Positions 46,776 to 55,871 of a DNA stretch of 64,000 bases are shown here, in pieces (within the stretch, counting starts at the first letter, position 1; each line of letters begins with the position of its first letter). Under the pieces are notes generated by a model. The model was not told the DNA's origin. It searched no databases and saw only the letters and a list, made by a program, of their open reading frames with translations. The position numbers were made by a program, and so were the translations under genes. The stretch comes from UBA7672 sp963718145 (GTDB taxonomy: Bacteria; Pseudomonadota; Alphaproteobacteria; Caulobacterales; Hyphomonadaceae): assembly GCA_963718145.1 (NCBI GenBank), contig CAVQYJ010000020.1, positions 496,001-560,000 of the forward strand, in the 5' to 3' direction.

Positions 46776-47570
46776 ATGTCTAAGACCTCTTCACCTTCCG
46801 GCGCCGCGGCTTCGTCGGCGCTCAGCAAGGTCCCGGCGGTCACGTTGGGCTTCTGGATCATCAAGATTCTGGCGACGACGCTTGGCGAGACCGGCGGCGA
46901 CACCGTGTCGATGACGATGAATCTCGGCTATCTTGTCGGGACCGCGATCTTTCTGTCGGCGCTGGTCGTGCTGGTGATCGTCCAGATCCTGGCGAAGAAA
47001 TTCCATCCGCTGCTTTACTGGGCGACGATCATCGCATCGACCACCGCCGGGACAACGATGGCGGATTTCGCGGATCGCTCGCTTGGCATCGGATACGCAG
47101 GCGGATCAGCCATCCTGCTTGTCGCTGTGCTGGCCGTGCTCGGGCTCTGGTACGCCTCGGAGAAGACCATTTCGGTGGACACGGTCTCGACCCCGCGGGT
47201 GGAGGCTTTCTACTGGATCGCGATCACGATTTCCCAGACGCTTGGCACGGCGCTTGGCGACTGGATGGCCGACGATGCGGGCGTTGGTTTCCTCGGCGGC
47301 GCGGCAGTCTTCGCGGGCGCGCTCGCAATCGTCGCAGCGCTGTATTTCTGGACCCGCATCTCACGTCCCTTGCTGTTCTGGGCGGCGTTCATCCTGACGC
47401 GTCCGCTAGGCGCCACCGTGGGCGATTTCCTCGACAAGCCCTATGCCGAGGGCGGCCTGGCGTTGAGCCGGCCCATCGCGACGGCGGTGCTCGGCGTGTT
47501 CATCCTCGCCTGCATCCTGATCCTGCCGCAGCGCGCGGGGCGGCATCCGGAGGCGGCCAAGACCAGCTAG
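46776..47570 (+). CDS. Membrane protein of four internal repeats (COG4705-like)
   Basis: About eight membrane helices are arranged as four repeats. Each has an aromatic start (FW, YW, YW, FW), then a TxGxTxGD-like motif, then a Gly-rich GYLxGxAIF-like segment. The acidic residue of the motif is at Asp41, Asp96, Asp161 and Asp216. The repetition suggests a transport path for a small cation, which is inference. Homologues are labelled COG4705 uncharacterised membrane proteins. Confidence 0.85.
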   Translation: MSKTSSPSGAAASSALSKVPAVTLGFWIIKILATTLGETGGDTVSMTMNLGYLVGTAIFLSALVVLVIVQILAKKFHPLLYWATIIASTTAGTTMADFADRSLGIGYAGGSAILLVAVLAVLGLWYASEKTISVDTVSTPRVEAFYWIAITISQTLGTALGDWMADDAGVGFLGGAAVFAGALAIVAALYFWTRISRPLLFWAAFILTRPLGATVGDFLDKPYAEGGLALSRPIATAVLGVFILACILILPQRAGRHPEAAKTS

Positions 47571-47579
47571 GGGCGGGCT

Positions 47580-47792
47580 TCAGGCCTTGATGTCGAGGAG
47601 CCTGCGCGTCATCTCGTCCTCGACGCGCAGGACGAGCAAGTTCGCCTCGAAATCGCGTCGCGCCGAGAGCAGCTCCACGACATCTCCCGCCATGTCCTCC
47701 GACCGGGCGCTCGCGATCCTGCCCGCGGCCTGGCCGAAACGCAGCACGGCGCCGTTCATGGCAGAGAGTGCGGTAGCGGTTACGGTGCTCAT
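47580..47792 (-). CDS. Small flagellar rod/hook-like protein
   Basis: This 70-residue protein has MSTVTATALSAMNGAVLRF at the start and RRDFEANLLVLRVEDEMTRRLLDI at the end. These match the two ends of flagellar basal-body rod proteins (N-terminal helix and the ANxxVxxxxDEMxxxLLDI tail), with the middle missing. It may be a minimal relative or a remnant. ada lies upstream on the same strand. Confidence 0.6.
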   Translation of the reverse strand: MSTVTATALSAMNGAVLRFGQAAGRIASARSEDMAGDVVELLSARRDFEANLLVLRVEDEMTRRLLDIKA

Positions 47793-47866
47793 GACCGCAA
47801 TCCTGCGCGCACGATCCGAATCGGGCGTTGGCCGGCGGCGCGAAATTTCCGTCAAATTTCCCGTAG

Positions 47867-48931
47867 CTAGACCAGCGTCTTTCCCGTCACCCGGCGCTCG
47901 TGGTCGAGCAGCCACTGTTTCCTCCAGAGCCCGCCGGCATAGCCGGTGAGCGTGCCGTCGGCGCCGATGACGCGGTGGCAGGGCAGGATGATGGCGCAGC
48001 GGTTGAGGCGGTTGGCGTTGGCGACGGCCCGCATGGCGGTGGGGCGGCCGATGCGGGCTGACACCTCGCCATAGGAGCGCGTCTCTCCAGGCGGGATGCG
48101 GCGCAGCTCGTCCCACACCAACTGCTGGAACTCCGTTCCGGCGTCGGCGATCTTCGACTTGAAGCCGAGAGTCCGGCCGGCGAAATAGTCCTTCAGCTCC
48201 TGCCTGATCAGCTTCAGCGCCGGCGTCTCGCCCGGCAGCACCGTGGCGTTGAACTGCTTGCGATAGCGCTCGACATGGCCTTCAAGCTTCTTGCGCTCGA
48301 CGAACTCCAGCATGTGCAGTTTCTTGTCGTCGGCGATCGCCAGCATCGGGCCGAGCGGGGTGTCGATCCAGTCCATGGCGAAGGCGAGCGCCTTGCGGGA
48401 TTTCATCGGCGCTTCGCCGAACTGGCGGGAGAAGGCTTCGCGGAAACCGCTGCCGGATTCGAATCCGGCGTCGAGCTGGGCAGAGATCACGGCGTCACCT
48501 TGTCTGAGCGTGTTGAAGGCGTGGCCCAGGCGCCGGGCGCGAGCGTACTGTGAGAAACTCATGTCGAACCGCTTCTGGAACTGCCGGCGCGCGGTCGCCG
48601 GCTCGATGCCCATGTCGCGCAGATCGTCCTCGCTCCAGCGGCGCGAAGGGTCCTCTTCGACCAGCCGCAGCAGCTTTTCGAGCACGACGCCTGGCGCGTT
48701 GGGATCGTCCAGCGGGCGGCAGCGCTTGCAGGGCCGGAAGCCGGCCTCCATCGCCTCGTCCGGCGAATTGTAGAAGACGATGTTCCTCGACAGCGGCGTA
48801 CGCGCCGGGCAGACCGGCCGGCAGAAGATGCCCGTGGTCTTCACGCCCACATAGATGACGCCGTCCAGCTCCGGATCGCGGCGCAGGATGTGCTCGTAGA
48901 GCGTGTCGTGAGAGGGAAGCTGGCTCAGCAT
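47867..48931 (-). CDS. ada: Ada: alkylation-repair regulator and O6-methylguanine methyltransferase
   Basis: The N-terminal zinc/methyl-acceptor domain has TGIFCRPVCPART (acceptor cysteine near 37) and RPCKRCRP. The AraC-type helix-turn-helix (ARRLGHAFNTLRQGD) sits in the middle. The C-terminal O6-alkylguanine transferase domain has the active PCHRVIGADG. It is 354 residues, the full Ada type. When methylated it activates its own and other repair genes. Confidence 0.96.
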   Translation of the reverse strand: MLSQLPSHDTLYEHILRRDPELDGVIYVGVKTTGIFCRPVCPARTPLSRNIVFYNSPDEAMEAGFRPCKRCRPLDDPNAPGVVLEKLLRLVEEDPSRRWSEDDLRDMGIEPATARRQFQKRFDMSFSQYARARRLGHAFNTLRQGDAVISAQLDAGFESGSGFREAFSRQFGEAPMKSRKALAFAMDWIDTPLGPMLAIADDKKLHMLEFVERKKLEGHVERYRKQFNATVLPGETPALKLIRQELKDYFAGRTLGFKSKIADAGTEFQQLVWDELRRIPPGETRSYGEVSARIGRPTAMRAVANANRLNRCAIILPCHRVIGADGTLTGYAGGLWRKQWLLDHERRVTGKTLV

Positions 48932-49081
48932 GTGCGTCTCGATTGGGGTCTCGTTGGTGTAGCCTCAAGATAGCGGTCCCGGCAGGCCGCGCGGCCGAAA
49001 AAACGACAGGGTCATCGCTCTGACTGCGACGATCGCCGGGGCATCCTTGACACCGGGGATTTGACGGCCTTTTACAAGGCG

Positions 49082-49462
49082 ATGAAACCGCCCTCCCAGA
49101 GACAATTGCGCGCCGGGGAACTGATCCGGCATGCGCTGATGGACATCTTCTCCCGGGAAGAGTTCTCCGATCCGGACCTTTCGGGCAAGTCGATCACCAT
49201 CACCGAGGTGCGCGCCTCGCCCGACCTCAAGCACGCCACCGCCTTTGCCGCCCCTTTGGGCGGGCAGGACATGACCAGGACAATCGAGGCGCTGAACCGG
49301 GCGGCGGGCTTCCTCCGCGGCCGGCTCGCGAAGGAGATCGACATGCGATACACCCCGCAGGTCCGCTTCATCGCTGACGACAGCTATGACGAGGCGCGGC
49401 GGATCGACGAACTGCTGGCCTCTCCACGCGTGCGCCGCGATCTCGGCCAGACGAAGGACTGA
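49082..49462 (+). CDS. rbfA: Ribosome-binding factor A
   Basis: RbfA is a 30S maturation factor with a KH-like fold. Motifs are SQRQLRAGELIRHALMDIF, ITEVRASPDLKHATAFAAPL and RYTPQVRFIADDS. ATG 49082 is preferred to an upstream TTG 49061. It normally follows infB, but here it stands 8.4 kb apart and is followed by udk nine bases later. Confidence 0.96.
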   Translation: MKPPSQRQLRAGELIRHALMDIFSREEFSDPDLSGKSITITEVRASPDLKHATAFAAPLGGQDMTRTIEALNRAAGFLRGRLAKEIDMRYTPQVRFIADDSYDEARRIDELLASPRVRRDLGQTKD

Positions 49463-49470
49463 GGCCCGGC

Positions 49471-50160
49471 ATGGCGAAGGCCTTCATGATCGCCGTCACG
49501 GGAGGCTCTGGCTCGGGCAAGACGACGCTGGCGCGCGCCCTGTTCGGCAAGCTGGGCCCGGACCGTTGCCAGCTGGTCACCGAGGACAACTACTATCACG
49601 GCCGCGCGCACTACGGGCAGGCCGCGCTCGGCATGTCGAACGCGGACCTCGAGAAGACCTTCAACTTCGATGACCCGGTCAACAAGGACATGGCGCACCT
49701 GCGCCGCGACATCGAGAAGTTGAAGGCTGGCCAAACGATCGAGCAGCCGGTCTATGATTTCCCCTCGCATGACCGGAAGGCCGGCGCCACGCGCCGCATC
49801 GATTCCCGCCCCATCGTCATCATCGAGGGCATCCATGTCCTCTCGGACCTCGACTTCCTGCCCTTGTTCGACCTGACCGTGTTCGTCGATGCGCCGGCGG
49901 ATCTCCGCCTGATCCGCCGCATCCGGCGCGACGAGGCCGAGCGCGGCCGCAGCGCGGAAAGCGTGATCACGCAATACCTGCGCTTCGTCCGCGGCGCGCA
50001 CGCCCGCTTCATCGAGCCGGCCAAGCATGCGTGTGACATCGTCGTGGTCTGCGAGGCCGCGCCGCCGCATCGCGAAACCGCGCCGGACGAGGATTCGGTC
50101 AACCGACTGGTCGCGCCTGTGTGGGTGCAGCTCCAGAAGCTCGGCGTCGTCCCGGCATAG
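49471..50160 (+). CDS. udk: Uridine kinase
   Basis: This enzyme phosphorylates uridine (and cytidine) to UMP in pyrimidine salvage. Walker A is AVTGGSGSGKTTLA. The uridine-binding DNYYHGR and the QPVYDFPSHDR motif are as in E. coli Udk. At 229 residues it is of standard size. It is possibly cotranscribed with rbfA. Confidence 0.94.
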   Translation: MAKAFMIAVTGGSGSGKTTLARALFGKLGPDRCQLVTEDNYYHGRAHYGQAALGMSNADLEKTFNFDDPVNKDMAHLRRDIEKLKAGQTIEQPVYDFPSHDRKAGATRRIDSRPIVIIEGIHVLSDLDFLPLFDLTVFVDAPADLRLIRRIRRDEAERGRSAESVITQYLRFVRGAHARFIEPAKHACDIVVVCEAAPPHRETAPDEDSVNRLVAPVWVQLQKLGVVPA

Positions 50161-50247
50161 CGAAGCCCGTCATAACGTGCGCGGAACCCCGCGCTCAGTC
50201 GGTGCGTTGGGTCTCGACAGGCGCTTTGCGCGTCGAGGAGATCAGCC

Positions 50248-50550
50248 ATGGCCCAGCCCGGATTCGACAAAATGGAACCGCTGGCGCCCGGCGATTCCAA
50301 CGCCAGGTTGTCCTCGGAAAACGCTCGCCAGGGCCAGAATGTCAAAGGCATGATCTGGGTGCTCATCATCGGCACGCTGCTCGTCGCGGGCGCTTATGGC
50401 GTGATGCTGTCGCTCCAGACCCGGCCGAACGCCGTCGTTAACGAGTCGCGCGGCGAGGCCGCCTCGGCCCCCACCACGCAACAGTTTCCATCGAGCCCAT
50501 CGACCAACGCGCCGCAACCGCAGCAGGAAACTGCAGGTTCTCCAAACTAG
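50248..50550 (+). CDS. Small single-pass membrane protein
   Basis: This 100-residue protein has a cytosolic N-terminus, one membrane helix (GMIWVLIIGTLLVAGAYGVML) and a Ser/Pro/Gln-rich outside tail. No family recognised. Its membrane helix resembles that of the 50746 protein. Confidence 0.6.
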   Translation: MAQPGFDKMEPLAPGDSNARLSSENARQGQNVKGMIWVLIIGTLLVAGAYGVMLSLQTRPNAVVNESRGEAASAPTTQQFPSSPSTNAPQPQQETAGSPN

Positions 50551-50745
50551 CTGAGCGCTATTGGTTGTCGCTCTCGATCTCGTGAGTTAGATTACGAGGA
50601 CAAGCCGGATCTTTCGGCACAGAGCCCAACGGCGAAACGCCAAACGGCCCCTCCCCACGACAGACGCCGGAACAGGCGAGCAATGGCTCGCGGCCGCGCC
50701 GCGTTCACCCTTCTCGCGGCATGACGTTTGTGTGGAGGTTGGAGC

Positions 50746-50976
50746 ATGACGACTGAGGTCAATACCGGGGTCGAAGAGGACCACAAATTCCGGGTCGGCG
50801 ATAATTTGCGCGGCGTCATCGTCATGCTGGCCAGCTCTGCTGCGCTTGTTGGAATCGCCTTCGGCGTCATGATGCTGCTCACCTCGCCGGACGGTTGGGT
50901 CACGAGGGCGGCGGTAAGCGCAGCCAACTCCGAAGCGCCGCAGGTGGCGTCCTTCGGCGTCGAAGACGGCCAGTAG
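50746..50976 (+). CDS. Small single-pass membrane protein
   Basis: This 76-residue protein has one membrane helix (GVIVMLASSAALVGIAFGVMMLL) and a short outside tail. GGAG lies just before the ATG. Its layout parallels the 50248 protein (charged head, helix, acidic or polar tail). A 195-base gap separates them. Confidence 0.6.
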   Translation: MTTEVNTGVEEDHKFRVGDNLRGVIVMLASSAALVGIAFGVMMLLTSPDGWVTRAAVSAANSEAPQVASFGVEDGQ

Positions 50977-50999
50977 GACAACCCGCAGAAGACAGCAGC

Positions 51000-51824
51000 T
51001 CAGCCAGCGCTTTCGCCGGACATGTGCTCTGGCATGCCCACAATGTGGAAGCCTGAGTCGACGTGCACGACCTCGCCGGTGATCGACCGGCCCAGCGGCG
51101 ACAGAAGATAGAGCGCGCAGCCGGCGACCCCCTCCATCGAGGTATCTTCCTTCAGCAGCGACCAGTCGCGGCCGGTGCTCATCAGCTGCTTGCCGCCCCT
51201 TATGCCGGCCATCGCCAGCGTCTTCATCGCGCCGGCGGATATCGCATTGACCCGGATGCCCTTGGCCCCGAGATCGCGCGCCGCATAGCGGGTGGCCGCC
51301 TCCAGCCCCGCCTTGGCGACGCCCATGACATTGTAGGACGGCACGACGCGCTCGGCGCCGAGATAGGTCAGGGTGATGATCGATCCGCCCTCATTCATCA
51401 TCTCCGAGGCGCGCCGCGCGGAATCGACGAACGAATAGACGGAGATATCCATCGCGCGGCGGAAGCCTTCGCGCGTGGTGTTGGCGACGAACGATCCCTG
51501 CAGCTCGTCCTTGCCGGCAAACGCGATGGCGTGGACCAGGAAATCGATGGTCCCGAACTTGGCTTTCAGTTGCTGGAAGGCGGTGTCCATCTCGGCGTCA
51601 TTGGTCACGTCCGCCGAGATCATCGTGCTCATGCCGATGCTCTCGATCAGCGGGCGCACGCGCTTTTCCAGCACCTCGCCCTGGTAGGTGAAGGCCAGGT
51701 CCGCGCCCTGCGCCGCGAGCTGACGGGAAATGCCCCAGGCGATCGAGCGTTCGTTGGCGACGCCCATGACGAGCCCGCGCTTGCCCTTCATCAGGTCGCC
51801 TGAGGGGAAGGTCCAGTCGGACAT
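51000..51824 (-). CDS. fabI: Enoyl-acyl carrier protein reductase (NADH)
   Basis: FabI is the last step of the fatty acid elongation cycle and the target of triclosan. It has the NAD site GLVMGVANERSIAWGISR, the catalytic Tyr/Lys in YNVMGVAKAGLE, and HVDSGFHIVGM at the end. It is 274 residues. In relatives fabA-fabB-fabI form one operon, but here the AAA+/TPR genes intervene. Confidence 0.97.
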   Translation of the reverse strand: MSDWTFPSGDLMKGKRGLVMGVANERSIAWGISRQLAAQGADLAFTYQGEVLEKRVRPLIESIGMSTMISADVTNDAEMDTAFQQLKAKFGTIDFLVHAIAFAGKDELQGSFVANTTREGFRRAMDISVYSFVDSARRASEMMNEGGSIITLTYLGAERVVPSYNVMGVAKAGLEAATRYAARDLGAKGIRVNAISAGAMKTLAMAGIRGGKQLMSTGRDWSLLKEDTSMEGVAGCALYLLSPLGRSITGEVVHVDSGFHIVGMPEHMSGESAG

Positions 51825-51997
51825 CGGCGGCGCTCCTCAAATGCTCGTCTTAGCATCCAGTCAGTATCTAGGGCGGGGTAGGAGGGTGCGGCGGGGCCGT
51901 CAAGTTCCGCACGTTTCTGCCCGGCGCCGGGCGCCATTGCCCTTGCGCCCTCGGCCTCTAGGATGGGCAGCCAGCCCGCCGAAAAGGGACACATCCG

Positions 51998-53314
51998 TTG
52001 AGTGAGTTGAGCGACCTGATCGAGGCGGCGAGCCTGTCGCCGGGCAAGAGCGGCCTGTTGCGTGCGGTCATTCGCGCGGCGGAAGAATCGGTCGATCCCG
52101 AGGAGGCGGTCGAGTGGCTGGGCCGCACGGATCCGCGGCCATATGACGACGATGCCCGCGTGCACGCCGCGGAATTCCTGGTCGACATGGAAGAGCCTGC
52201 GGCCGCAGTGCGCTGGACGGAAGGACCCTCGCCGGCGCTGTGCCTCGCGCGCGCGCGGGCGCTGCTGTCGGATGACCGCCAGGGCGAGGCGGCGGAGGCC
52301 TACAAGGCGGCGGTCGCCGGCGATCCCTCGCTGAAGGATGACGGCCTCGACGCGGCGCTGGCGCCGAAGCTGGCCTCGGCCGGCGGCAACGTCGTCAACC
52401 TGCGCGGGCGGCCGGTGCAGCAGGCGGCCGACGAACCGGTGTTCAAGGCGCGGCGCGAGACCAGGACGTTCGCCGATGTCGGCGGGCTGGACGAGGTCAA
52501 GCGCGACATCAACCGGAAGATCATCCTGCCCTTCAAGAAGCCGGGCCTGTTCGACAAGTTCAAGCGCAAGGCCGGCGGCGGCGTGCTGCTCTATGGCCCT
52601 CCCGGATGCGGCAAGACGATGATGGCGCGGGCCACGGCGGGGGAGGTTGGCGCGCAGTTCATCTCGATCGAGATCGCCGAAATCCTCGACATGTATATCG
52701 GCCAGTCGGAAAAACGCCTGGCGGCGGCGTTCGAGAATGCGCGCGGGCAGACGCCGTCCGTGCTGTTCTTCGACGAGATCGAGGCGCTGGCGGCGCGGCG
52801 GCGGTTCGGCCATGCCGATCATGGCGCCAGCCTCGTCTCGACCTTCCTCAACGAACTCGACGGCGTGAACGCCTCCAACGAAGGCATCCTCGTGCTCGCC
52901 GCCACCAACGTGCCATGGGCGATCGACACGGCCTTCCGCCGGCCCGGCCGGTTCGACCGCGTGATCTTCATCCCGCCGCCGGACCGCGATGCGCGTCTGT
53001 CGATCCTCGGCATGGCGCTCAAGGACCGGCCGCAGGAAGGCGTCAATCTCGAACCGGTCGCGCAGGCGACGTCCGGCTTTTCCGGCGCCGACCTCGTCGG
53101 CCTGATCGAGGCGGCGTGCGATTATGCGATCGAGGAAAGCCTCGAGGACGAGAAAGTCGTGCCGATCAAGCAGAAGCACCTCAACGAGGCGCTGAAGGAG
53201 AAAAAGCCGACGACGCTGGAATGGCTCTCTCAGGCGCGCAACTACGCCAAATACTCCAACGAGGGCGGGCTCTATGACGACGTCACCGCCTTCCTCGACA
53301 AGCACGCCAAATAG
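51998..53314 (+). CDS. AAA+ ATPase (CDC48/katanin-like) with N-terminal helical domain
   Basis: The AAA+ domain (residues 160-390) has Walker A LLYGPPGCGKTMMARA near 199, Walker B LFFDEIEAL near 258, sensor 1 AATNVPWAID and arginine fingers in FRRPGRFDR near 312. This is the single-ring, Vps4/spastin-like arrangement. Residues 1-130 are TPR-like helices. It probably remodels or unfolds proteins. It starts at TTG 51998 with AAGGGA before it. It is coupled to the TPR membrane protein twelve bases downstream. Confidence 0.93.
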   Translation: MSELSDLIEAASLSPGKSGLLRAVIRAAEESVDPEEAVEWLGRTDPRPYDDDARVHAAEFLVDMEEPAAAVRWTEGPSPALCLARARALLSDDRQGEAAEAYKAAVAGDPSLKDDGLDAALAPKLASAGGNVVNLRGRPVQQAADEPVFKARRETRTFADVGGLDEVKRDINRKIILPFKKPGLFDKFKRKAGGGVLLYGPPGCGKTMMARATAGEVGAQFISIEIAEILDMYIGQSEKRLAAAFENARGQTPSVLFFDEIEALAARRRFGHADHGASLVSTFLNELDGVNASNEGILVLAATNVPWAIDTAFRRPGRFDRVIFIPPPDRDARLSILGMALKDRPQEGVNLEPVAQATSGFSGADLVGLIEAACDYAIEESLEDEKVVPIKQKHLNEALKEKKPTTLEWLSQARNYAKYSNEGGLYDDVTAFLDKHAK

Positions 53315-53325
53315 CGGACGGGCCC

Positions 53326-54291
53326 ATGGACCCGTTCCTGCGCGCCGCCAACGAAAGCGCCGCTGTCGCCCTGATGAATGCGGGCAATTATCGCGGAGCG
53401 GAAACACGCCTGCGCTCCATGCTGGCCGAGGACAGCGGCGATGCGCGGGCGCTGGCGCTGCTGGCGCACTGCATGCTCGAGGATAGGAAGGACAAGGAGG
53501 CGCTGGAGGCCGCGCGTTCGGCGGCGGCGATCGATCCGGACGACCATCTGGTGCGCTCGACCCTGGCGCAGGCCCTGGTGCGCGGCGGCCGGAAAAAGGA
53601 GACGCGCAAGGAGGCCGAGCGGATCGCCGAGGACATCGCCTCCGAAAATCCGGAAGATTCCGGCGCGCTGTTCCGGCTCGCGATCGCGCGGTTCAACACC
53701 GGCGACCATATTTCCGCGAAAGTGCTGTTCGAGGATGCGGAAAGGCACGCCGGCGACGATGTCATCGACCTGCTGAATCTCGCCCACCTGCGCGTGCATG
53801 AGTGGAACTACGCGGCGGCCGAGGCGCTGGCGCAGCGGGCCATGACGCTCGATCCCACGCGCTCTGACATATTCCAGATCCTCGCCGAGTGCCGCCTCGC
53901 CGCGAAGCAGCCCGTGGAGGCCTACGAGCTGGCGCTGGAGGCGCTGCGGCTGGCGCCGGGCGACAAGCAGGTGATGCGCCTGCTGACGCGCGCGAGGGCG
54001 CGGTCGAACCCGCTGCTCAGGCCTTTCCTGCCCGGCGTCGACTGGATCGTGGAGATGGACCGCAGGGGGTTGGTGATCGTGCCGCTGCTGATGGCCGTGC
54101 TCGGCGCTTCCACCTGGGTGTCGGTGACCTACGACCTCGCGCGCATGTCGACCGGCGAGGCGCCCGCGCTTCTGGTGTCGGTCGCCCTCAGCGCGGCATT
54201 TGTCTACGCGCTGGTGTCCTACCTCAGCGCCATATCAGCCCGCACCCGCATCCGCCGAGACCTGCGGCGCATCGCCTTGCCGCGCTTCTGA
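53326..54291 (+). CDS. TPR protein with two C-terminal membrane helices
   Basis: This 321-residue protein has four to five TPR-like units (ALMNAGNYRGAETRLRSML, ALFRLAIARFNTGDHISAKV, NLAHLRVHEWNYAAAEALAQ) up to residue 225. Two membrane helices (near 248-268 and 280-300) follow. It is probably a membrane adaptor that recruits the AAA+ ATPase encoded before it. Confidence 0.85.
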   Translation: MDPFLRAANESAAVALMNAGNYRGAETRLRSMLAEDSGDARALALLAHCMLEDRKDKEALEAARSAAAIDPDDHLVRSTLAQALVRGGRKKETRKEAERIAEDIASENPEDSGALFRLAIARFNTGDHISAKVLFEDAERHAGDDVIDLLNLAHLRVHEWNYAAAEALAQRAMTLDPTRSDIFQILAECRLAAKQPVEAYELALEALRLAPGDKQVMRLLTRARARSNPLLRPFLPGVDWIVEMDRRGLVIVPLLMAVLGASTWVSVTYDLARMSTGEAPALLVSVALSAAFVYALVSYLSAISARTRIRRDLRRIALPRF

Positions 54292-54534
54292 AGCGAGGAC
54301 GCCGAAATTCCACCGCCACCCGGCCTGCAGGGGTTCCGCAAGCAGAGGAGTCGCGCTGGGGCGGTCCAGGCGCCGGGGCAAAAGGATGTAGGAGCGGACG
54401 GCATCCCGCACTTCAGCACGCGGGTAAGATTCATCCCTGGATCGCAGCTCGAACCCCAGCAGCTTGCGCTCCGCCGCCCTCCAATAGCGCGCCGTCCTGA
54501 CCAGGTCCTTGCGACGCGCGCGCAGGCCGATCAG
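54235..54534 (-). other. Possible unannotated or decayed gene after fabB
   Basis: A 99-codon frame on the minus strand runs from a CTG that overlaps the fabB stop (CTGA) to a TGA inside the TPR gene's end. It reads as real-looking protein (for example KDLVRTARYWRAAERKLLGF and AVRSYILLPRRL) with GC-rich third positions. There is no standard start codon, and I recognise no family. It may be a remnant or a chance frame. Confidence 0.25.
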
Positions 54535-55752
54535 ACCTTCGCCACCATGATCGAGCCGTTCGTTCCGCCGAAGCCGAACGAGTTGGACATCACCATCTTG
54601 ATGATGGCTTCACGCGCCTCGCGGATGATGTTCACGCCGTAGGCGAGGGGGTCGAGATTGTCGATGTTGATCGACGGCGCGACGAAGCGCTCCTTCATCA
54701 TGATCAGGGAGTAGATCAGCTCCTGCACGCCGGCGCCGCCGAGCGAGTGGCCGGTCATCGACTTGGTGGCGGAGATCATCGGCTGGTCGGCGGCCTGCTG
54801 GCCGAAGACTTCGCGGACGGCTTCGAGCTCCTTCACATCGCCGACCGGCGTCGAGGTGGCGTGCGGGTTGAGATAGTCGGGCGCGGCGCCCGCCTGTTCG
54901 AGCGCGAGCTTCATGGCGCGCGCCGCGCCTTCGCCGGAAGGAGCGACCATGTCGTGGCCGTCCGAGGTCGCGCCATAGCCCACGACCTCGCCATAGATGG
55001 TCGCGCCGCGGCGCTTGGCGTGCTCGTACTCCTCCAGCACCACCATGCCGGCGCCGCCGGCGATAACGAAGCCGTCGCGATCAGCGTCGAAGGCGCGCGA
55101 GGCGCGGTGCGGTTCGGAATTGTATTTCGAGGACATGGCGCCGAGGCCATCGAACAGGCAGGACAGCGTCCAGTCGAGTTCTTCGCCGCCGCCGGCAAAC
55201 ATCACGTCCTGCTTGCCCCACTGGATCTGCTCGGTCGCGGCGCCGACGCAGTGCAGCGACGTCGTGCAGGCCGACGAGATCGAGTAGTTCACGCCGAGGA
55301 TGCGGAAGAGGGTGGAGAGCGTGGCCGACGCGGTCGACGACATCGCCTTCGGCACCGCGAACGGCCCGATGCGGCGCGGCGATCCTTTCTCGCGGGTGGA
55401 ATCGGCCGCCGCCACGATGGCCCGCGTCGACGGTCCGCCGGTGCCGACGATGAGGCCGGTGCGCGGATGGGTGATCAGCTTCTCGTCGAGGCCCGCATCG
55501 GCGATCGCCTGGCTCATCGCCATGTGGCACCAGGCGGCGCCATCGCCCATGAAGCGCAGGGCGCGCTTGTCGACATGGTCGGCGGGATCAGCCTTGGGCT
55601 TGCCCGCGACCTGGGACTTGAAGCCCTTGTCGGCGTATTCCTGGATGAAGGAGATTCCGGACGCGCCGGCTCTTCAGGCTGTCGGTCACTTCCTTGATGC
55701 TGTCGCCGATGGACGAGACGATCCCCATGCCGGTGATGACTACCCGGCGCAG
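54531..55752 (-). CDS. fabB: 3-oxoacyl-[acyl-carrier-protein] synthase I, frameshifted
   Basis: This condensing enzyme extends fatty acids. The active Cys is in SSACTTSLHC and the His residues are in NPHATSTPVGD and TGHSLGGAGV. The 5' end is in another frame: RRVVITGMGIVSSIGDSIKE reads from 55749 and crosses into the main frame if one C near 55667 is removed. The corrected protein is 406 residues, the same as E. coli FabB, provided it starts at CTG 55752 where Met is expected (LRRVVITG). The gene is normally essential, so the break is probably a sequence error. fabA is 119 bases upstream. Confidence 0.95.
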
Positions 55753-55871
55753 ATCGGGCCTGTAACGGCCGCTGCGCGAAGGTCTGTCTCCACTAAAGTC
55801 CAGACGCAGCCGCTCTGTTCACTGGCCTGAACCATACGGCCATGTCGCCAGGCTGACTACCGCCTCAAAGA

